64,000 nt of DNA from Lachnospiraceae bacterium (lineage in GTDB: Bacteria > Bacillota > Clostridia > Lachnospirales > Lachnospiraceae). The notes under the pieces were generated by a model that was given only the letters and a program-made list of their open reading frames with translations, did not search any database and was not told where the DNA came from. Positions 11,291 through 21,208 of this stretch are shown one piece after another. The stretch's first letter is position 1. Each line of letters opens with the position of its first letter. The stretch is taken from contig JAQUXP010000005.1 of NCBI GenBank assembly GCA_028692395.1, positions 34,772 to 98,771 of the forward strand, read 5' to 3'. The translations under genes were made by a program, and so were the position numbers.

Positions 11291-11983
11291 TTATGCAAGT
11301 TTAACCGGGTTAACCTTTACACCAGGTCCCATAGTAGGAGCGATTGATACGCTCTTGTAATACTGTCCCTTAAGTGCTGCAGGTTTTGCCTTGTTAAGTG
11401 CATTAATCAGCGTCTGGAAGTTGTCCGCTAACTGCTCCTCTGTAAAAGAAGCTTTTCCAATTGGCACATGTACGATGTTTGATTTATCAAGACGGTACTC
11501 GATCTTACCGGCTTTGATATCAGCAACAGCTTTTGTAACGTCCATTGTAACAGTTCCGGCTTTCGGGTTTGGCATAAGACCTTTCGGTCCAAGTACACGA
11601 CCCAGACGACCAACAACGCCCATCATGTCAGGTGTAGCAACTACAACATCGAAGTCAAACCATCCTTCGTTCTGGATCTTCGGAACAAGTTCCTCAGCTC
11701 CTACGAATTCAGCACCTGCTGCTGTAGCCTCATCAGCTTTTGCGCCCTTAGCAAATACTAAGACACGAACTTTTTTACCTGTTCCGTGTGGCAGTACAAC
11801 TGCACCACGAATCTGCTGATCTGCATGACGTCCGTCACATCCTGTACGGATATGAGCTTCAATTGTCTCATCAAATTTTGCAGTTGCCATCTTTTTAACA
11901 AGTGAAACTGCCTCTGCCGGATCATAAAGAGTTGCGCGATCAACTGCTTTCGCAGCCTCTACATATTTTTTACCATGTTTCAT
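11291..11983 (-). CDS. rplA: Ribosomal protein uL1
   Basis: The L1 stalk protein of the large subunit, which helps release deacylated tRNA and in many bacteria represses the L11 operon. It is 230 residues, the standard length, with the characteristic segments [30 protein letters not shown] and [13 protein letters not shown]. The start has a strong AGGAGG site. It follows rplK by 52 nt and ends at a terminator, closing the rpmG-secE-nusG-rplK-rplA unit. Confidence 0.98.
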   Translation of the reverse strand: MKHGKKYVEAAKAVDRATLYDPAEAVSLVKKMATAKFDETIEAHIRTGCDGRHADQQIRGAVVLPHGTGKKVRVLVFAKGAKADEATAAGAEFVGAEELVPKIQNEGWFDFDVVVATPDMMGVVGRLGRVLGPKGLMPNPKAGTVTMDVTKAVADIKAGKIEYRLDKSNIVHVPIGKASFTEEQLADNFQTLINALNKAKPAALKGQYYKSVSIAPTMGPGVKVNPVKLA

Positions 11984-12035
11984 ATTCTATAACCTCCTAG
12001 TGGTAGTTGCGGGGATGTCCCTCCCACGTCTCTTC

Positions 12036-12461
12036 TCAATCTTCTACTACAATACCCATACTTCTTGCAGTTCCAGCGATCATGCTCATAGCTGCTTCAA
12101 CAGATGCTGCATTTAAGTCAGGCATCTTCATCTCGGCGATCTCACGAACCTTGTCTTTAGAAATAGTGGCAACTTTTGTTTTGTTCGGCACACCGGAACC
12201 TGATTTCAGGTTGCAGGCTTTTTTCAGTAAAACTGCTGCCGGAGGAGTTTTGGTTACGAAACTGAAACTTCTGTCTGCATAAACAGTGATAACAACCGGG
12301 ATCAGTAAATCACCCTTATCTGCTGTTCTTGCATTGAACTCTTTCGTAAACTGTACGATGTTTACACCATGCTGACCAAGTGCTGGTCCAACCGGTGGTG
12401 CTGGTGTTGCTTTACCAGCAGGAATCTGTAATTTGATATATCCTGTTACTTTCTTTGCCAT
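12036..12461 (-). CDS. rplK: Ribosomal protein uL11
   Basis: The 141-residue protein of the GTPase-associated centre, the region targeted by thiopeptides. It is started at the ATG at 12461 ([12 protein letters not shown]); an upstream in-frame GTG overlaps the AGGAGGTG ribosome binding site and is rejected. The proline-rich N-terminal segment ([19 protein letters not shown]) that contacts 23S rRNA and the C-terminal helix with GTARSMGI are intact. It precedes rplA as in most bacteria. Confidence 0.98.
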   Translation of the reverse strand: MAKKVTGYIKLQIPAGKATPAPPVGPALGQHGVNIVQFTKEFNARTADKGDLLIPVVITVYADRSFSFVTKTPPAAVLLKKACNLKSGSGVPNKTKVATISKDKVREIAEMKMPDLNAASVEAAMSMIAGTARSMGIVVED

Positions 12462-12561
12462 GTCAGGCACCTCCTATATTGTGGTAATTGCGGGAATCTC
12501 CCTCCCACGAGCAAACGCAGAATCACATCACATACTGCGATACTCTTCTTTGTGTTACATG

Positions 12562-13086
12562 TTACATCTTCTTTACTTCTGCGAAACTGATTTCTACTGG
12601 TGTTTCGCGACCAAACAGCTCAACATTGATGGTAACAACCTGCTTCTGTTTGTTGATGTTCTGGATGACACCGGTAGTATCTGCCCATGCACCGCCTGTT
12701 ACAACGACTGCATCTCCAACCTCAAGATCGACGATCACATCTGCGGTCTTTTCTGCGTCAAGACCCAGCGGTATCATCTCTTCCGGAGTCAGTGGCACCG
12801 GTTTTGATCCCGGTCCAACAAATCCTGTTACACCTCTGGTATTTCTTACAACATACCAGGTGTCATCATTCATAACCATGTTCAAAAGAACATAGCCAGG
12901 AAACATTTTCTTCTGTACCTGTTTCTTGGTTCCGTTTTTGATCTCAATCACTTCTTCAAGAGGAACACGCACTTCCAGAATCTGGTCTTCGAGATGTCTG
13001 TTTTCAATTGTTTTCTGGATGTTGGCTTTCACCTTGTTCTCGTAGCCCGAATATGTATGGACTACATACCAATTTGTCTCTGACAT
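12562..13086 (-). CDS. nusG: Transcription termination/antitermination protein NusG
   Basis: A 174-residue NusG that binds the RNA polymerase clamp helices and links transcription with translation or Rho. The N-terminal NGN domain begins WYVVHTYSGYENKV and contains the typical FPGYVLLNM stretch; the C-terminal KOW domain has VGDAVVVTGGAWADTTGVI. It is close to the family's usual size. It follows secE by 16 nt, the near-universal pairing. Confidence 0.98.
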   Translation of the reverse strand: MSETNWYVVHTYSGYENKVKANIQKTIENRHLEDQILEVRVPLEEVIEIKNGTKKQVQKKMFPGYVLLNMVMNDDTWYVVRNTRGVTGFVGPGSKPVPLTPEEMIPLGLDAEKTADVIVDLEVGDAVVVTGGAWADTTGVIQNINKQKQVVTINVELFGRETPVEISFAEVKKM

Positions 13087-13102
13087 CGAATCACCTTTGC
13101 CC

Positions 13103-13306
13103 TTACTTAATAATCAGATTTACGAATTCCAGCACTACACTGTCTACCAAAGTAATCAGTACGCAGAGAATGACCGAAATTACCGTAACGGCAATTGTCT
13201 GCTTTCCAAGCGTTTTCTTGTCGGTCCAGATGATCTTGTTGAATTCTGATTTCAATCCTTTGAACCAGTTCTTCTTAACCTTCTTTTCCTTTACTGCTTC
13301 TGCCAT
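13103..13306 (-). CDS. secE: Preprotein translocase subunit SecE
   Basis: The small essential subunit of the SecYEG channel, 67 residues from the ATG at 13306 (MAEAVKEKK). That ATG has an AGAGGTG site 6 nt upstream; a frame extended by six residues has none. It is a single-span SecE: a Lys-rich N-terminus, the amphipathic GLKSEFNKIIWTDKK segment and one membrane helix near the C-terminus (about residues 40-60). Confidence 0.95.
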   Translation of the reverse strand: MAEAVKEKKVKKNWFKGLKSEFNKIIWTDKKTLGKQTIAVTVISVILCVLITLVDSVVLEFVNLIIK

Positions 13307-13327
13307 CTTATCACCTCTTACCAATTA

Positions 13328-13477
13328 TTACTTGGTCTCTTTGTGCATCGTGTGTTTCTTGCAGAACTTACAATACTTGCTTGTTTCCATTCTGTCGGGA
13401 TGATTCTTTTTTTCTTTTGTCATGTTATAGTTACGCTGTTTGCATTCCGTACATGCCAATGTAATTTTTACGCGCAC
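13328..13477 (-). CDS. rpmG: Ribosomal protein bL33
   Basis: A 49-residue L33 with a GTG start ([17 protein letters not shown]). Two CxxC pairs (CTEC and CKFC) make it the zinc-binding form rather than the cysteine-free form used in zinc starvation. A GGAGGTGG site precedes the GTG. It is the first gene of the rpmG-secE-nusG-rplK-rplA unit, 21 nt before secE, a common Firmicutes order. Confidence 0.95.
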   Translation of the reverse strand: MRVKITLACTECKQRNYNMTKEKKNHPDRMETSKYCKFCKKHTMHKETK

Positions 13478-13565
13478 GACTTCCACCTCCACTGTGTATT
13501 TGCGTTCAAGATCTCTTTTTAAAATTGAGCATAAAAAAAAGACCTACTTCCAATGTCGCTTATCA

Positions 13566-13594
13566 AATATACCACAACAGCTTTCTGCTGTCAA
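13566..13594 (-). promoter_or_regulatory. Promoter of rpmG-secE-nusG-rplK-rplA
   Basis: On the minus strand TTGACA (13594-13589), a 17-bp spacer and TATATT (13571-13566), about 80 bp before the rpmG start. Near-consensus, fitting a highly expressed ribosomal operon. Confidence 0.85.
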
Positions 13595-13678
13595 GAATAT
13601 CTGAAAAATTTCCTCTTCCAATATTCTCGATCCGGTATTTGATTTTAACATTCACTGTAAGTCTTTTTTATTCCCTTA

Positions 13679-15535
13679 TCAGATCCTGTAGTTTTGATTT
13701 GGCAGGTTTGGCCTTACATCTGCTCCAGTGTAATCGGTGATTCCTTTTCCTTCATTCGGATGCTTCGAGGAATAGAAGTGGTCTACCGTGTAGACACTAA
13801 GCAGGACAACGCACAGCGGAATCAGCACCTTATACGGTATCTTCTTCAGATAGTTATCCAGAAGCGGTGCCGCCAGGTAGACAATCGCCATTCCACCAAG
13901 TCCAAACACCAGCAGACCTTCCGCACAGATACGCCCCTGGAAGTTCAGGAAATATCCGCTGTAATCCCACCATTTTTTACCACCGTGAGCAAGTTCCAGA
14001 GAATAGGCACTGAAGTATTCCACAAAGCCGCATAATACAATGGCAGCAAAAAACTCTATCACAGGATTCCTGCGAAGCTTATTCAGCAAAATCAGTATCA
14101 GTATACCGCCGGTTCCGTAGATCGGAAGCCAGGGTCCATACATGGTTCCTCTGTTGACAAAAACTCCATTTGTGATCAAATGCAGGCTTACTTCCCACAC
14201 CCATCCGACGAAAGAGAAGATAAAGAACAGAAGAATTAAAGAACCCACCGTATAATGTCTCATATAGTAGATATTGCCGACTTTCTTCCTTTTCTCTTTC
14301 TCCGGAATTGGAGACATGCGATAAGGATAACATCTCAGCTGTACCTGCTCCTTCGCAGAGCGATAACGGATAATTCTCATCTGATTTTCTTCGTATTTTT
14401 TCTCTTCTTTGTTATTAAAGAATATAATACCGAATATATTTGCGATCCAGCCACGGATACCGGTGAGATGATAGCTTTCCTCTTCCGGCTGTTCAATCAT
14501 GTCCAGTACATCTGCATAAGCTGCACGTACTGTATCTGTTTCCGGTTTTTTAAACAGCCATTCATCGTTCAGCTGTTCTGCACCTTCTATGTGCTGATCT
14601 ATCGCCAGCTTCCGAAGCTCTGCGTAGTATTCACAAAATGCAGCAACCTTATACGGACCAGAATAAAAAAGTTCACTCAGTCCAAAGGTGCAGCCTCCCA
14701 GCAGCATCCAGCCCACATAGCTTAAGTTGAACACAAAGCATTCCCACTTATGACCTTTCATCATTCTGCGGGAAAGTGTGATAACATCACAGGCCTTCAT
14801 ATCCGGGTTCTCAGCTGCTATATAAGGTACGAGCCAATAGGAGAAGGTTTTGACGATACCACCAACGATGGTAAGCATCCAGAGAGAGTAAAAAAAGGAT
14901 TCCACAAACATAACCCAGGCTACCTTCAGCCACTTTTTGATTTTCATCAAAAACAGAAGTCTGTGAATCGGAACCTCCTTGTAAAGACGCCCTTCCAGAA
15001 ACATCCTTCTGGAAACCACAATAAAGATATTCTTTACCAGATACCAGAACAGAAAAGCGCACAGGGTACTGCCAAGAATCATCATAATTATTACAGCGCT
15101 GTGAGAAGCACCGATGGAATACAGTGCCGACATCAATGTAATTACAAAGGATCCGGACAGCACAGAATTAACGATTCCCGCCAGAACACCACGGCTCCTT
15201 CCAAGAATCTGGTTCCCTGTTCCATTTTTGGTATCAGAGACTGCCTGCTGCTCAATTCCGGTGGCGATTTTTTCCGCCTCGTCTTTATTTCCCAGCATCA
15301 TATCCACAATTGCATCTGATGCGGTACCCTGTGTTACAGCTGTTTCTCCTGTTGTTGTCACTTGCGTACTGCTCTCTGTGGTCACATCCTTATCGCCATA
15401 GAGCTTAAGGATGCTGATGGATCCGGTGCTTTCTACCCCCAGAAAAGCAGCTATCAGGCAGATTGCTATAAAAAGCACATAGTGTTTCTTGAAAACCTGA
15501 CGGGCCTCTCTTTTCATCTCTTTTCTTGTTCTCAT
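13679..15535 (-). CDS. DUF975-like/CmpB-type multi-span membrane protein (fusion)
   Basis: A 618-residue integral membrane protein with two parts. The first about 400 residues have a basic N-terminus, a membrane helix near residue 20, a Ser/Thr-rich outer loop, several hydrophobic segments and a soluble stretch, resembling the DUF975 family of Clostridia. The last about 200 residues (from YTVGSLILLFFIFSFVGW, with WEVSLHLI, RGTMYGPWLPIYG and KKWWDYSGYFLN) match the putative ABC-permease family CmpB. The start is taken at the ATG at 15535, behind AAAGGGAAA, not an upstream ATG lacking a ribosome binding site. No ATPase gene is adjacent, so a transport role is unproven. Function unknown. Confidence 0.8.
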   Translation of the reverse strand: MRTRKEMKREARQVFKKHYVLFIAICLIAAFLGVESTGSISILKLYGDKDVTTESSTQVTTTGETAVTQGTASDAIVDMMLGNKDEAEKIATGIEQQAVSDTKNGTGNQILGRSRGVLAGIVNSVLSGSFVITLMSALYSIGASHSAVIIMMILGSTLCAFLFWYLVKNIFIVVSRRMFLEGRLYKEVPIHRLLFLMKIKKWLKVAWVMFVESFFYSLWMLTIVGGIVKTFSYWLVPYIAAENPDMKACDVITLSRRMMKGHKWECFVFNLSYVGWMLLGGCTFGLSELFYSGPYKVAAFCEYYAELRKLAIDQHIEGAEQLNDEWLFKKPETDTVRAAYADVLDMIEQPEEESYHLTGIRGWIANIFGIIFFNNKEEKKYEENQMRIIRYRSAKEQVQLRCYPYRMSPIPEKEKRKKVGNIYYMRHYTVGSLILLFFIFSFVGWVWEVSLHLITNGVFVNRGTMYGPWLPIYGTGGILILILLNKLRRNPVIEFFAAIVLCGFVEYFSAYSLELAHGGKKWWDYSGYFLNFQGRICAEGLLVFGLGGMAIVYLAAPLLDNYLKKIPYKVLIPLCVVLLSVYTVDHFYSSKHPNEGKGITDYTGADVRPNLPNQNYRI

Positions 15536-15610
15536 AATTTCCCTTTCCCTTTGTACCATAAATTTAATTCTTACAGCTTTTCGCTCTGGAATTCCTGCTT
15601 CCTGCTGCAG

Positions 15611-16486
15611 CTATTGAATTACCATCGCCATACTTCCCAGTCCTTCATACAACTCCTGGAATCTTTGTGCATCGCGCTCTACAATTCCTTCGAGGGGATC
15701 ATGGACGGTTACTGTACCTGTGGCAAAATTATAACCTGTCAGCACAATACAGTGCTCATTGTAATCCCACTCATAATCGATTCCTTCATAGCTTTCTATA
15801 ATCCCGGAAGGGATATTGTCATTAAAATACTGAGTACTCCACACCACTACCGGATCCCCATGTGCCAGATAAGCATATAAAATGTCCATGGTACTTCCAG
15901 TGAGATTCTTGGCATAGAGGCTGGAACCGTGTGCCTGTAAAAAGTTGTCGGTAGTCTCCACCAGTCCGGGTGGATAAATTCCCGCACCTTTTTCCGTGGT
16001 AGGATCTCCATAAAATCCGGTTACATACTGATCCGCATAGACCAGATACTGGTCTGCCATCATGGTTTTCTCTGCATCTTTGAATCCATAATAACGCAGC
16101 AGCATGGTCAGGGAGGTAATCTCACAACCCGTGGGAAGCTCCGGAAGCTGATAAATCTCTTCCACATCTAACTGCACGGATTCCGGAAGCTGCTGACTCG
16201 CCGGATCAAAGGATGGATTTTGTATCGCCTTCATCGTCTCCAGATTATCTATCTGGTATATATACTCCTTGAACACAGAGGTGTCAGGCTCCATCGATGT
16301 ATCAGCAGCAGCGCTGGAGTCCTGGCTGCTGTCTGCGGAGGTTGGATTACTCTCCCTGTGATTGCCATGAGTTCCATGGGCAAAGATGTTCTCCCCCGTT
16401 CCCACCATACACAGCGGTATGAGAGCAACTGTGAATCCCATCACGATCTGCAGGCATATTTTCTTTATTTTTTTCTGATTATTCAT
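15611..16486 (-). CDS. Secreted or anchored C39-like cysteine peptidase family protein
   Basis: A 291-residue protein with a basic N-terminus and one hydrophobic segment (about residues 8-28) serving as signal peptide or anchor, a Ser/Asp-rich linker, and a peptidase_C39_2-type domain. The likely catalytic residues are Cys in LPTGCEITSLTMLLRYYG, His in EHCIVLTGYN and Asp in VHDPLEG. Such proteins are typical of Firmicutes surface proteomes; substrates are rarely known and no bacteriocin transporter is nearby. The start at 16486 is chosen for its AAGGGT site. It is followed on the same strand by the DUF975/CmpB gene. Confidence 0.8.
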   Translation of the reverse strand: MNNQKKIKKICLQIVMGFTVALIPLCMVGTGENIFAHGTHGNHRESNPTSADSSQDSSAAADTSMEPDTSVFKEYIYQIDNLETMKAIQNPSFDPASQQLPESVQLDVEEIYQLPELPTGCEITSLTMLLRYYGFKDAEKTMMADQYLVYADQYVTGFYGDPTTEKGAGIYPPGLVETTDNFLQAHGSSLYAKNLTGSTMDILYAYLAHGDPVVVWSTQYFNDNIPSGIIESYEGIDYEWDYNEHCIVLTGYNFATGTVTVHDPLEGIVERDAQRFQELYEGLGSMAMVIQ

Positions 16487-16614
16487 AACTACCCTTACTT
16501 TGTTCCCTATCAACCAACCTGTGACATAACTTCTTCAAGTTTATGGCAGGCCGGCAAAAATGTCAATGCCTGAATTGTTAGCATTCCAGTCTCATATCTA
16601 TAATGATCCAGGTA

Positions 16615-17640
16615 TCAGATTGTGATCTCGCCCGAAAGAATCTTCTTATAATCCTCCAGATTTTTTTGAAGCAGTGCCGGAGTGTTCAACTGGTACGGAC
16701 ATTTCTTCATGCATGCCCCGCACTGCCTGCACTCCTCAATCTTCATCATCTTTTTCTGAGATTCCTCACTCAGCCAGTTGGCGGAGGGGCTTCTTCTGAT
16801 CAGCTGTGACATACGGGCACAGTTACTGATCTCAATTCCCGCAGGACAAGGCATACAGTAACCACAGGCACGGCAAAAATCCCCGATGAGTTCTTTCTGA
16901 TCCTGTTCGATCAATGCCTTTATTTCTCCGTCCATCGTCGGAGGATTCTGGACATAACCCAGGAATTCCTCCAGCTCGGTCTCCCTTTGCACACCCCAGA
17001 TGGGAAGTGCATTGTCAAATTGGGCCTGCCACGCATAGGCTGCTGCAGAATTCGCCAGCAGACCTCCGGAAAGTCCCTTCATGGAGATAAAGCCGATATT
17101 TTTTTCCCTGCATAGCTTTACCAGCTCTATATCTGCCCCGGAAGCCAGATAGCAGAAGGGAAACTGCAGGGTATCGTACAGTCCCGATTCCACCGCTTCC
17201 TTTGCTACATGCTGCCTGTGATTGGTAATCCCGATAAAGTGGATCTTTCCTTGTGCCTTTGCCTCCAGCATCGCCTCATAAAGTCCGGTACCGTCCCCAG
17301 GCTTCGGACAAAAGGACGGATTATGAAACTGATAGATATCTATGTAATCCGTCTGCAGCATGCGAAGACTTGTCTCCAGATCCTTCCAGAAGCCTTCCAC
17401 GGTAACAGCTGCCGTCTTGGTTGAGATGTACAGCTTTGTCCGAATATCATGCAGTGCAAGTCCCATCTTTTCTTCACTGTCGCTGTAAGCACGGGCAGTA
17501 TCGAAAAATCGGATTCCCCCATCATATGCTCTTTTTAAAAGTGCTCCTGCATACTCTACTGATACACGCTGGATCGGAAGCGCACCAAAACCATTCTTAT
17601 TCACGGTAATACCTGTTCTTCCTAATGTAACCTGAGTCAT
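16615..17640 (-). CDS. Aldo/keto reductase with C-terminal ferredoxin-type clusters
   Basis: A 341-residue protein. Residues 1 to about 250 form an aldo/keto reductase barrel (RFFDTARAYSDSEEK with the catalytic Tyr, LYISTKTA with the Lys, YQFHNP). The C-terminal part adds two cysteine clusters, CRACGYCMPCP and CRQCGACMKKCP, typical of two [4Fe-4S] clusters. This architecture is widespread in anaerobes, where electrons probably come from ferredoxin rather than directly from NADPH; the substrate is not known. The start has AGGAGG. It appears to be a single-gene unit, divergent from the mechanosensitive channel gene. Confidence 0.9.
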   Translation of the reverse strand: MTQVTLGRTGITVNKNGFGALPIQRVSVEYAGALLKRAYDGGIRFFDTARAYSDSEEKMGLALHDIRTKLYISTKTAAVTVEGFWKDLETSLRMLQTDYIDIYQFHNPSFCPKPGDGTGLYEAMLEAKAQGKIHFIGITNHRQHVAKEAVESGLYDTLQFPFCYLASGADIELVKLCREKNIGFISMKGLSGGLLANSAAAYAWQAQFDNALPIWGVQRETELEEFLGYVQNPPTMDGEIKALIEQDQKELIGDFCRACGYCMPCPAGIEISNCARMSQLIRRSPSANWLSEESQKKMMKIEECRQCGACMKKCPYQLNTPALLQKNLEDYKKILSGEITI

Positions 17641-17990
17641 CCTTCTCCTCCTTTATCCAAACACATCACCCGTTCATTTGTTCGGCCGCTATCTTTATTG
17701 TATCATTTTCACACTTTTTCTTCAACCTTTCCGCTCCAAAAAACAGCACAAAAATCATGCAAAATTATTTTGTCGCATATCGTCGAATAAAGATTGACTT
17801 TTCCCAATCCTCCATCTAGAATTGAATTAACATAGCGGTTCAGCAGATCTGCGCAGCTTTTTGCACAAATTGTACAAGCGTGATACAAACGTGTAAAAAC
17901 CCAGCTTTTGCTGAAAATATCAACTGTTTTTTTGCAGCTGACTGATTAGACAGCAAACAGTTAGGAACTTATTATATCAGGAGATGTATT
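17641..17990 (+). promoter_or_regulatory. Intergenic region with promoter of the sensor-MscS gene
   Basis: This 350-bp divergent intergenic region holds TTGACT (17794-17799), a 17-bp spacer and TAGAAT (17817-17822) on the plus strand. The predicted leader is about 160 nt with small GC-poor hairpins; I recognise no riboswitch class. No clear promoter for the reductase gene was found. Confidence 0.65.
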
Positions 17991-20900
17991 ATGTATGGAA
18001 AAAAGAAACGAACCCAAAAACTAGCATTTGATCTTTTCCTCGAAGTCATTGGTTTGGCAGTTATATTTGTGGTACTGCTTTTTATGCAAACCAGATTTTC
18101 TGTTGAACAGCAGAAGGAAAATTCCAGCGACAAACTGGATATTGCCATCCAGCGTCTGGAGGCAAATCAGGCAGAAGCCAAAGACCGGCTTTCCAAATAT
18201 GATTCCTTCAGTCAGGCAAAGATTGATTCCATCGCCTATTATTACGAAAATAATATGGACGATCTGGATTCTGTAACCGAGATGGCCGCACAGTGGTCCC
18301 TCTCAGACCTGTATATTCTGGATGCCCAGAAAAACATCATCCATAACAGTGGAAGTGCTGCGCCGGATTTTAAGGGTGACTCTGTATTTTCCTCCTTCTG
18401 GGACGATGATGCAGGTATCACAATTGGGGCTGTACGTTATTACAGCATCCGAATGAGTAACGGCATGTATGCCGTGGCTGGCCGTGATATCACGGACTTT
18501 CTTGCTCAGGAAGAGGAGCTTACTTCCCTGGCTTATTCCCTTCACTCCATCAAAGTGGGAAGCAAAGGCTATATCGTAGCCATCAACGCAGCTGATCAGA
18601 CGATTGCCTATCACCCGAATGCAGACCTGATCGGCAAATCCTTCCGGGATGCCCAACTTGATGAGCATACGATGACAGACAACTATGCCGGATGGGCAAC
18701 CTGTGCCAATGAGAAGTTTTACGCAGAAAGCCGTGCTGTTACCTTATCTGATACTGATTACCAGTTTATTGCGCTGCGTCCCCGTGTGATGATGCAGAAT
18801 ACGACCTTAAAGATGGTATCCATGATTACTCTGGTATTTGCTGTCATTCTCACTATCATTGTTCTTTACTTCCACTTTATACGTGTGGAACAGGATCGCC
18901 AGTTTGAGACAGAACATACGGAGATGGAATATATCCGCATTAGCAGAAAGCTGTATTTTAATCAGACCATCGGCGGTAAATCTGCTCATATACTTATTAT
19001 AGGATTGGTTGTTATCTTCTTCTCCTCCTTCTATCTTCAGACCTTATCCGTCTTATCCACCCGCTCTTCCCATTCGGCGGAAAAGCTGGAAGACATCAAG
19101 GCAATCTTTGATGAAAACAAGAAAACACTGACAGCCTTGAAAGAAGAATATGTGGAGGAATACGAAGGCCGTACCAAAAACATCGCATATCTGATTGGAA
19201 AGGATTCTTCTCTGGCAGATAACGATAAGCTGATTGAGCTGTCCAAACGGGCTCAGGTCAAATATGTCTATGTCTTTAATGACGCCGGAACCGTGGATGC
19301 CTCTAACGGCATCTTCACTGAGTTTGCTATCAGCCATGATTCTGCCGATCCTTCCTATGCATACTGGTCTGTAATCAAAGGATCCAAGGATATTCTGATC
19401 AAAGATGCGGAGGAAAACGTCTATGAGCCAGGCACCTATATCCAGTATATCGGTGCCAAGCGCATTGATGCCCCCGGTATGATACAGCTTGGAATCTCTC
19501 CACAGCGTCTGGAAAGCAGAATCAAGGCTGTTAAAACACCTTATACACTGTCCAATATTGCAGTTGAGAATAATGGATTTACCATCGCCGTAGCGAAGGA
19601 AGACTCCACCCTGACTTACTATCCGGATGAAAGCCATATCGGAAATGCTGCTTCTTCCGTAGGTCTGAAGGATGCAGCCCTCACGGATGATTACGCCGGT
19701 TATCAGACCATCGACGGAACAAAATGTTTTGTAACCAGCATGGATTACGGACCAGAGTACATCTACGTTGCTGTTCCGCTCAGTGAAATCACCGCAGGCC
19801 GTACTACGCTCTCCGTCGTTGCCACCCTGACCAGTCTGATTATCCTGCTGATTCTCTTTGGACTGTCTCTGATCGGTCAGCCCACGAAGGTTCTGACGCA
19901 GAGCACAGCGAGTCCAGACGGCGGACCATTAAAAGAACCCGCAGGAACCATAGAGATTATCACCGCAAGCGGAAAGGTTCGACGTGTAGAATCCATCCTC
20001 AGCCGCTGGAATCCAAAGGGCATCAAGTGGCGTGACTGTACCGCAGAACAGAAGCTAAAAAAAGTAATCTTTGGACTTTGTGCTATGCTGACGATTGCTT
20101 TGGTATTTTACATGTTCGCTCAGCAGGGAAGCTATGACAGGAACTCCATTCTTTCCTATATTATCAACAAACGCTGGGAGAAGCTTCCGAACATCTTCTC
20201 GTTTACATACATAGCACTGATTATTCTGGAAGTGGTTGTAATTGCCACAGTCCTTCGAAAACTGCTTTCCCTGTCCCTTACCAGCATGGGAACAAGATTG
20301 GAAACCATCGGACGCCTGCTGAACAGCTTTATCAAGTATCTTTCTGTCCTTGGTACCCTGTTCTACTGTCTGAGCTTTGTGGGAATTCAATCTTCCACCA
20401 TTCTGGCATCTGCAGGACTGTTGACTTTGATTGTAGGTCTGGGTGCCCAGTCCATGGTAAGCGATATTCTTGCCGGAATCTTCATCGTCTTTGAAGGAGA
20501 ATTTCGTGTGGGAGATATCGTCACCGTCAACGGTTACCGAGGTATTGTCCGGGAGATCGGCATTCGTTCCACGAAGATTGAGGATTTTGCTCAGGATATT
20601 AAGATTCTCAACAATTCACAGATCAGTGGTGTCATCAATCAGACGAAAAAGTACTCCTATGCCGCCATTGATATCGGCATTGAGTACGATGAATCTTTAG
20701 AGCGGGTAGAGAGTATTCTCCAGAAAGAATTGCCACTGATGAAGGATCGGCTTCCGGCTATCGCTTCCGGACCATTTTACCGCGGTGTTTCCTCTCTGGG
20801 TGACTCCTCTGTAAATATCAAGATCGTGGCACAGTGTGCAGAGGCAAACCGTGTACAGCTGACCCGTGATATAAACCGTGAATTAAAACTGATTTTTGAT

Positions 20901-21074
20901 AAGCATCATATCGGAATACCGTTTCCACAGGTTACCGTTCACCAGCCTTCTGCACAGGTAAAGCCGAAGGCAACAAAGCTTGAGAAGGCTTCTGCCCAGG
21001 AATTTGTAAATGATCAGAAGGCCAAGACAAAGGGTATGGCAGAGGAAGACGGCGACGGTGAGGACGATCGATAA
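17991..21074 (+). CDS. MscS-family mechanosensitive channel fused to two extracytoplasmic sensor domains
   Basis: A 1027-residue membrane protein. A first membrane helix (about 16-38) is followed by an outer domain (about 40-260) with a Cache-like signature (SIKVGSKGYIVAINAADQT, IAYHPN), a helix (about 270-297), another helix (about 330-350), a second similar outer domain (about 355-600) with a second TYYPDESHIG motif, and then further helices leading to a complete MscS core. The pore helix GLLTLIVGLGAQSMVSDIL (near residue 810) and the beta domain FRVGDIVTVNGYRGIVREIG are clear. The C-terminus is charged. Canonical MscS is under 300 residues. A ligand-modulated channel is inference. It starts behind CAGGAG and has its own promoter. 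Confidence 0.88.
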   Translation: MYGKKKRTQKLAFDLFLEVIGLAVIFVVLLFMQTRFSVEQQKENSSDKLDIAIQRLEANQAEAKDRLSKYDSFSQAKIDSIAYYYENNMDDLDSVTEMAAQWSLSDLYILDAQKNIIHNSGSAAPDFKGDSVFSSFWDDDAGITIGAVRYYSIRMSNGMYAVAGRDITDFLAQEEELTSLAYSLHSIKVGSKGYIVAINAADQTIAYHPNADLIGKSFRDAQLDEHTMTDNYAGWATCANEKFYAESRAVTLSDTDYQFIALRPRVMMQNTTLKMVSMITLVFAVILTIIVLYFHFIRVEQDRQFETEHTEMEYIRISRKLYFNQTIGGKSAHILIIGLVVIFFSSFYLQTLSVLSTRSSHSAEKLEDIKAIFDENKKTLTALKEEYVEEYEGRTKNIAYLIGKDSSLADNDKLIELSKRAQVKYVYVFNDAGTVDASNGIFTEFAISHDSADPSYAYWSVIKGSKDILIKDAEENVYEPGTYIQYIGAKRIDAPGMIQLGISPQRLESRIKAVKTPYTLSNIAVENNGFTIAVAKEDSTLTYYPDESHIGNAASSVGLKDAALTDDYAGYQTIDGTKCFVTSMDYGPEYIYVAVPLSEITAGRTTLSVVATLTSLIILLILFGLSLIGQPTKVLTQSTASPDGGPLKEPAGTIEIITASGKVRRVESILSRWNPKGIKWRDCTAEQKLKKVIFGLCAMLTIALVFYMFAQQGSYDRNSILSYIINKRWEKLPNIFSFTYIALIILEVVVIATVLRKLLSLSLTSMGTRLETIGRLLNSFIKYLSVLGTLFYCLSFVGIQSSTILASAGLLTLIVGLGAQSMVSDILAGIFIVFEGEFRVGDIVTVNGYRGIVREIGIRSTKIEDFAQDIKILNNSQISGVINQTKKYSYAAIDIGIEYDESLERVESILQKELPLMKDRLPAIASGPFYRGVSSLGDSSVNIKIVAQCAEANRVQLTRDINRELKLIFDKHHIGIPFPQVTVHQPSAQVKPKATKLEKASAQEFVNDQKAKTKGMAEEDGDGEDDR

Positions 21075-21208
21075 TTATTAAGGATAGAATTTGTATGAAA
21101 AGCAGCCGGTACAAAATCTGAGGAAAACGATTTTGTACTGACTGCTTTTTTCGCAGAAAATATGAAAAAAATGCACAGAAAGTCTCCTGGTTTTTGGTTA
21201 GATTGATA

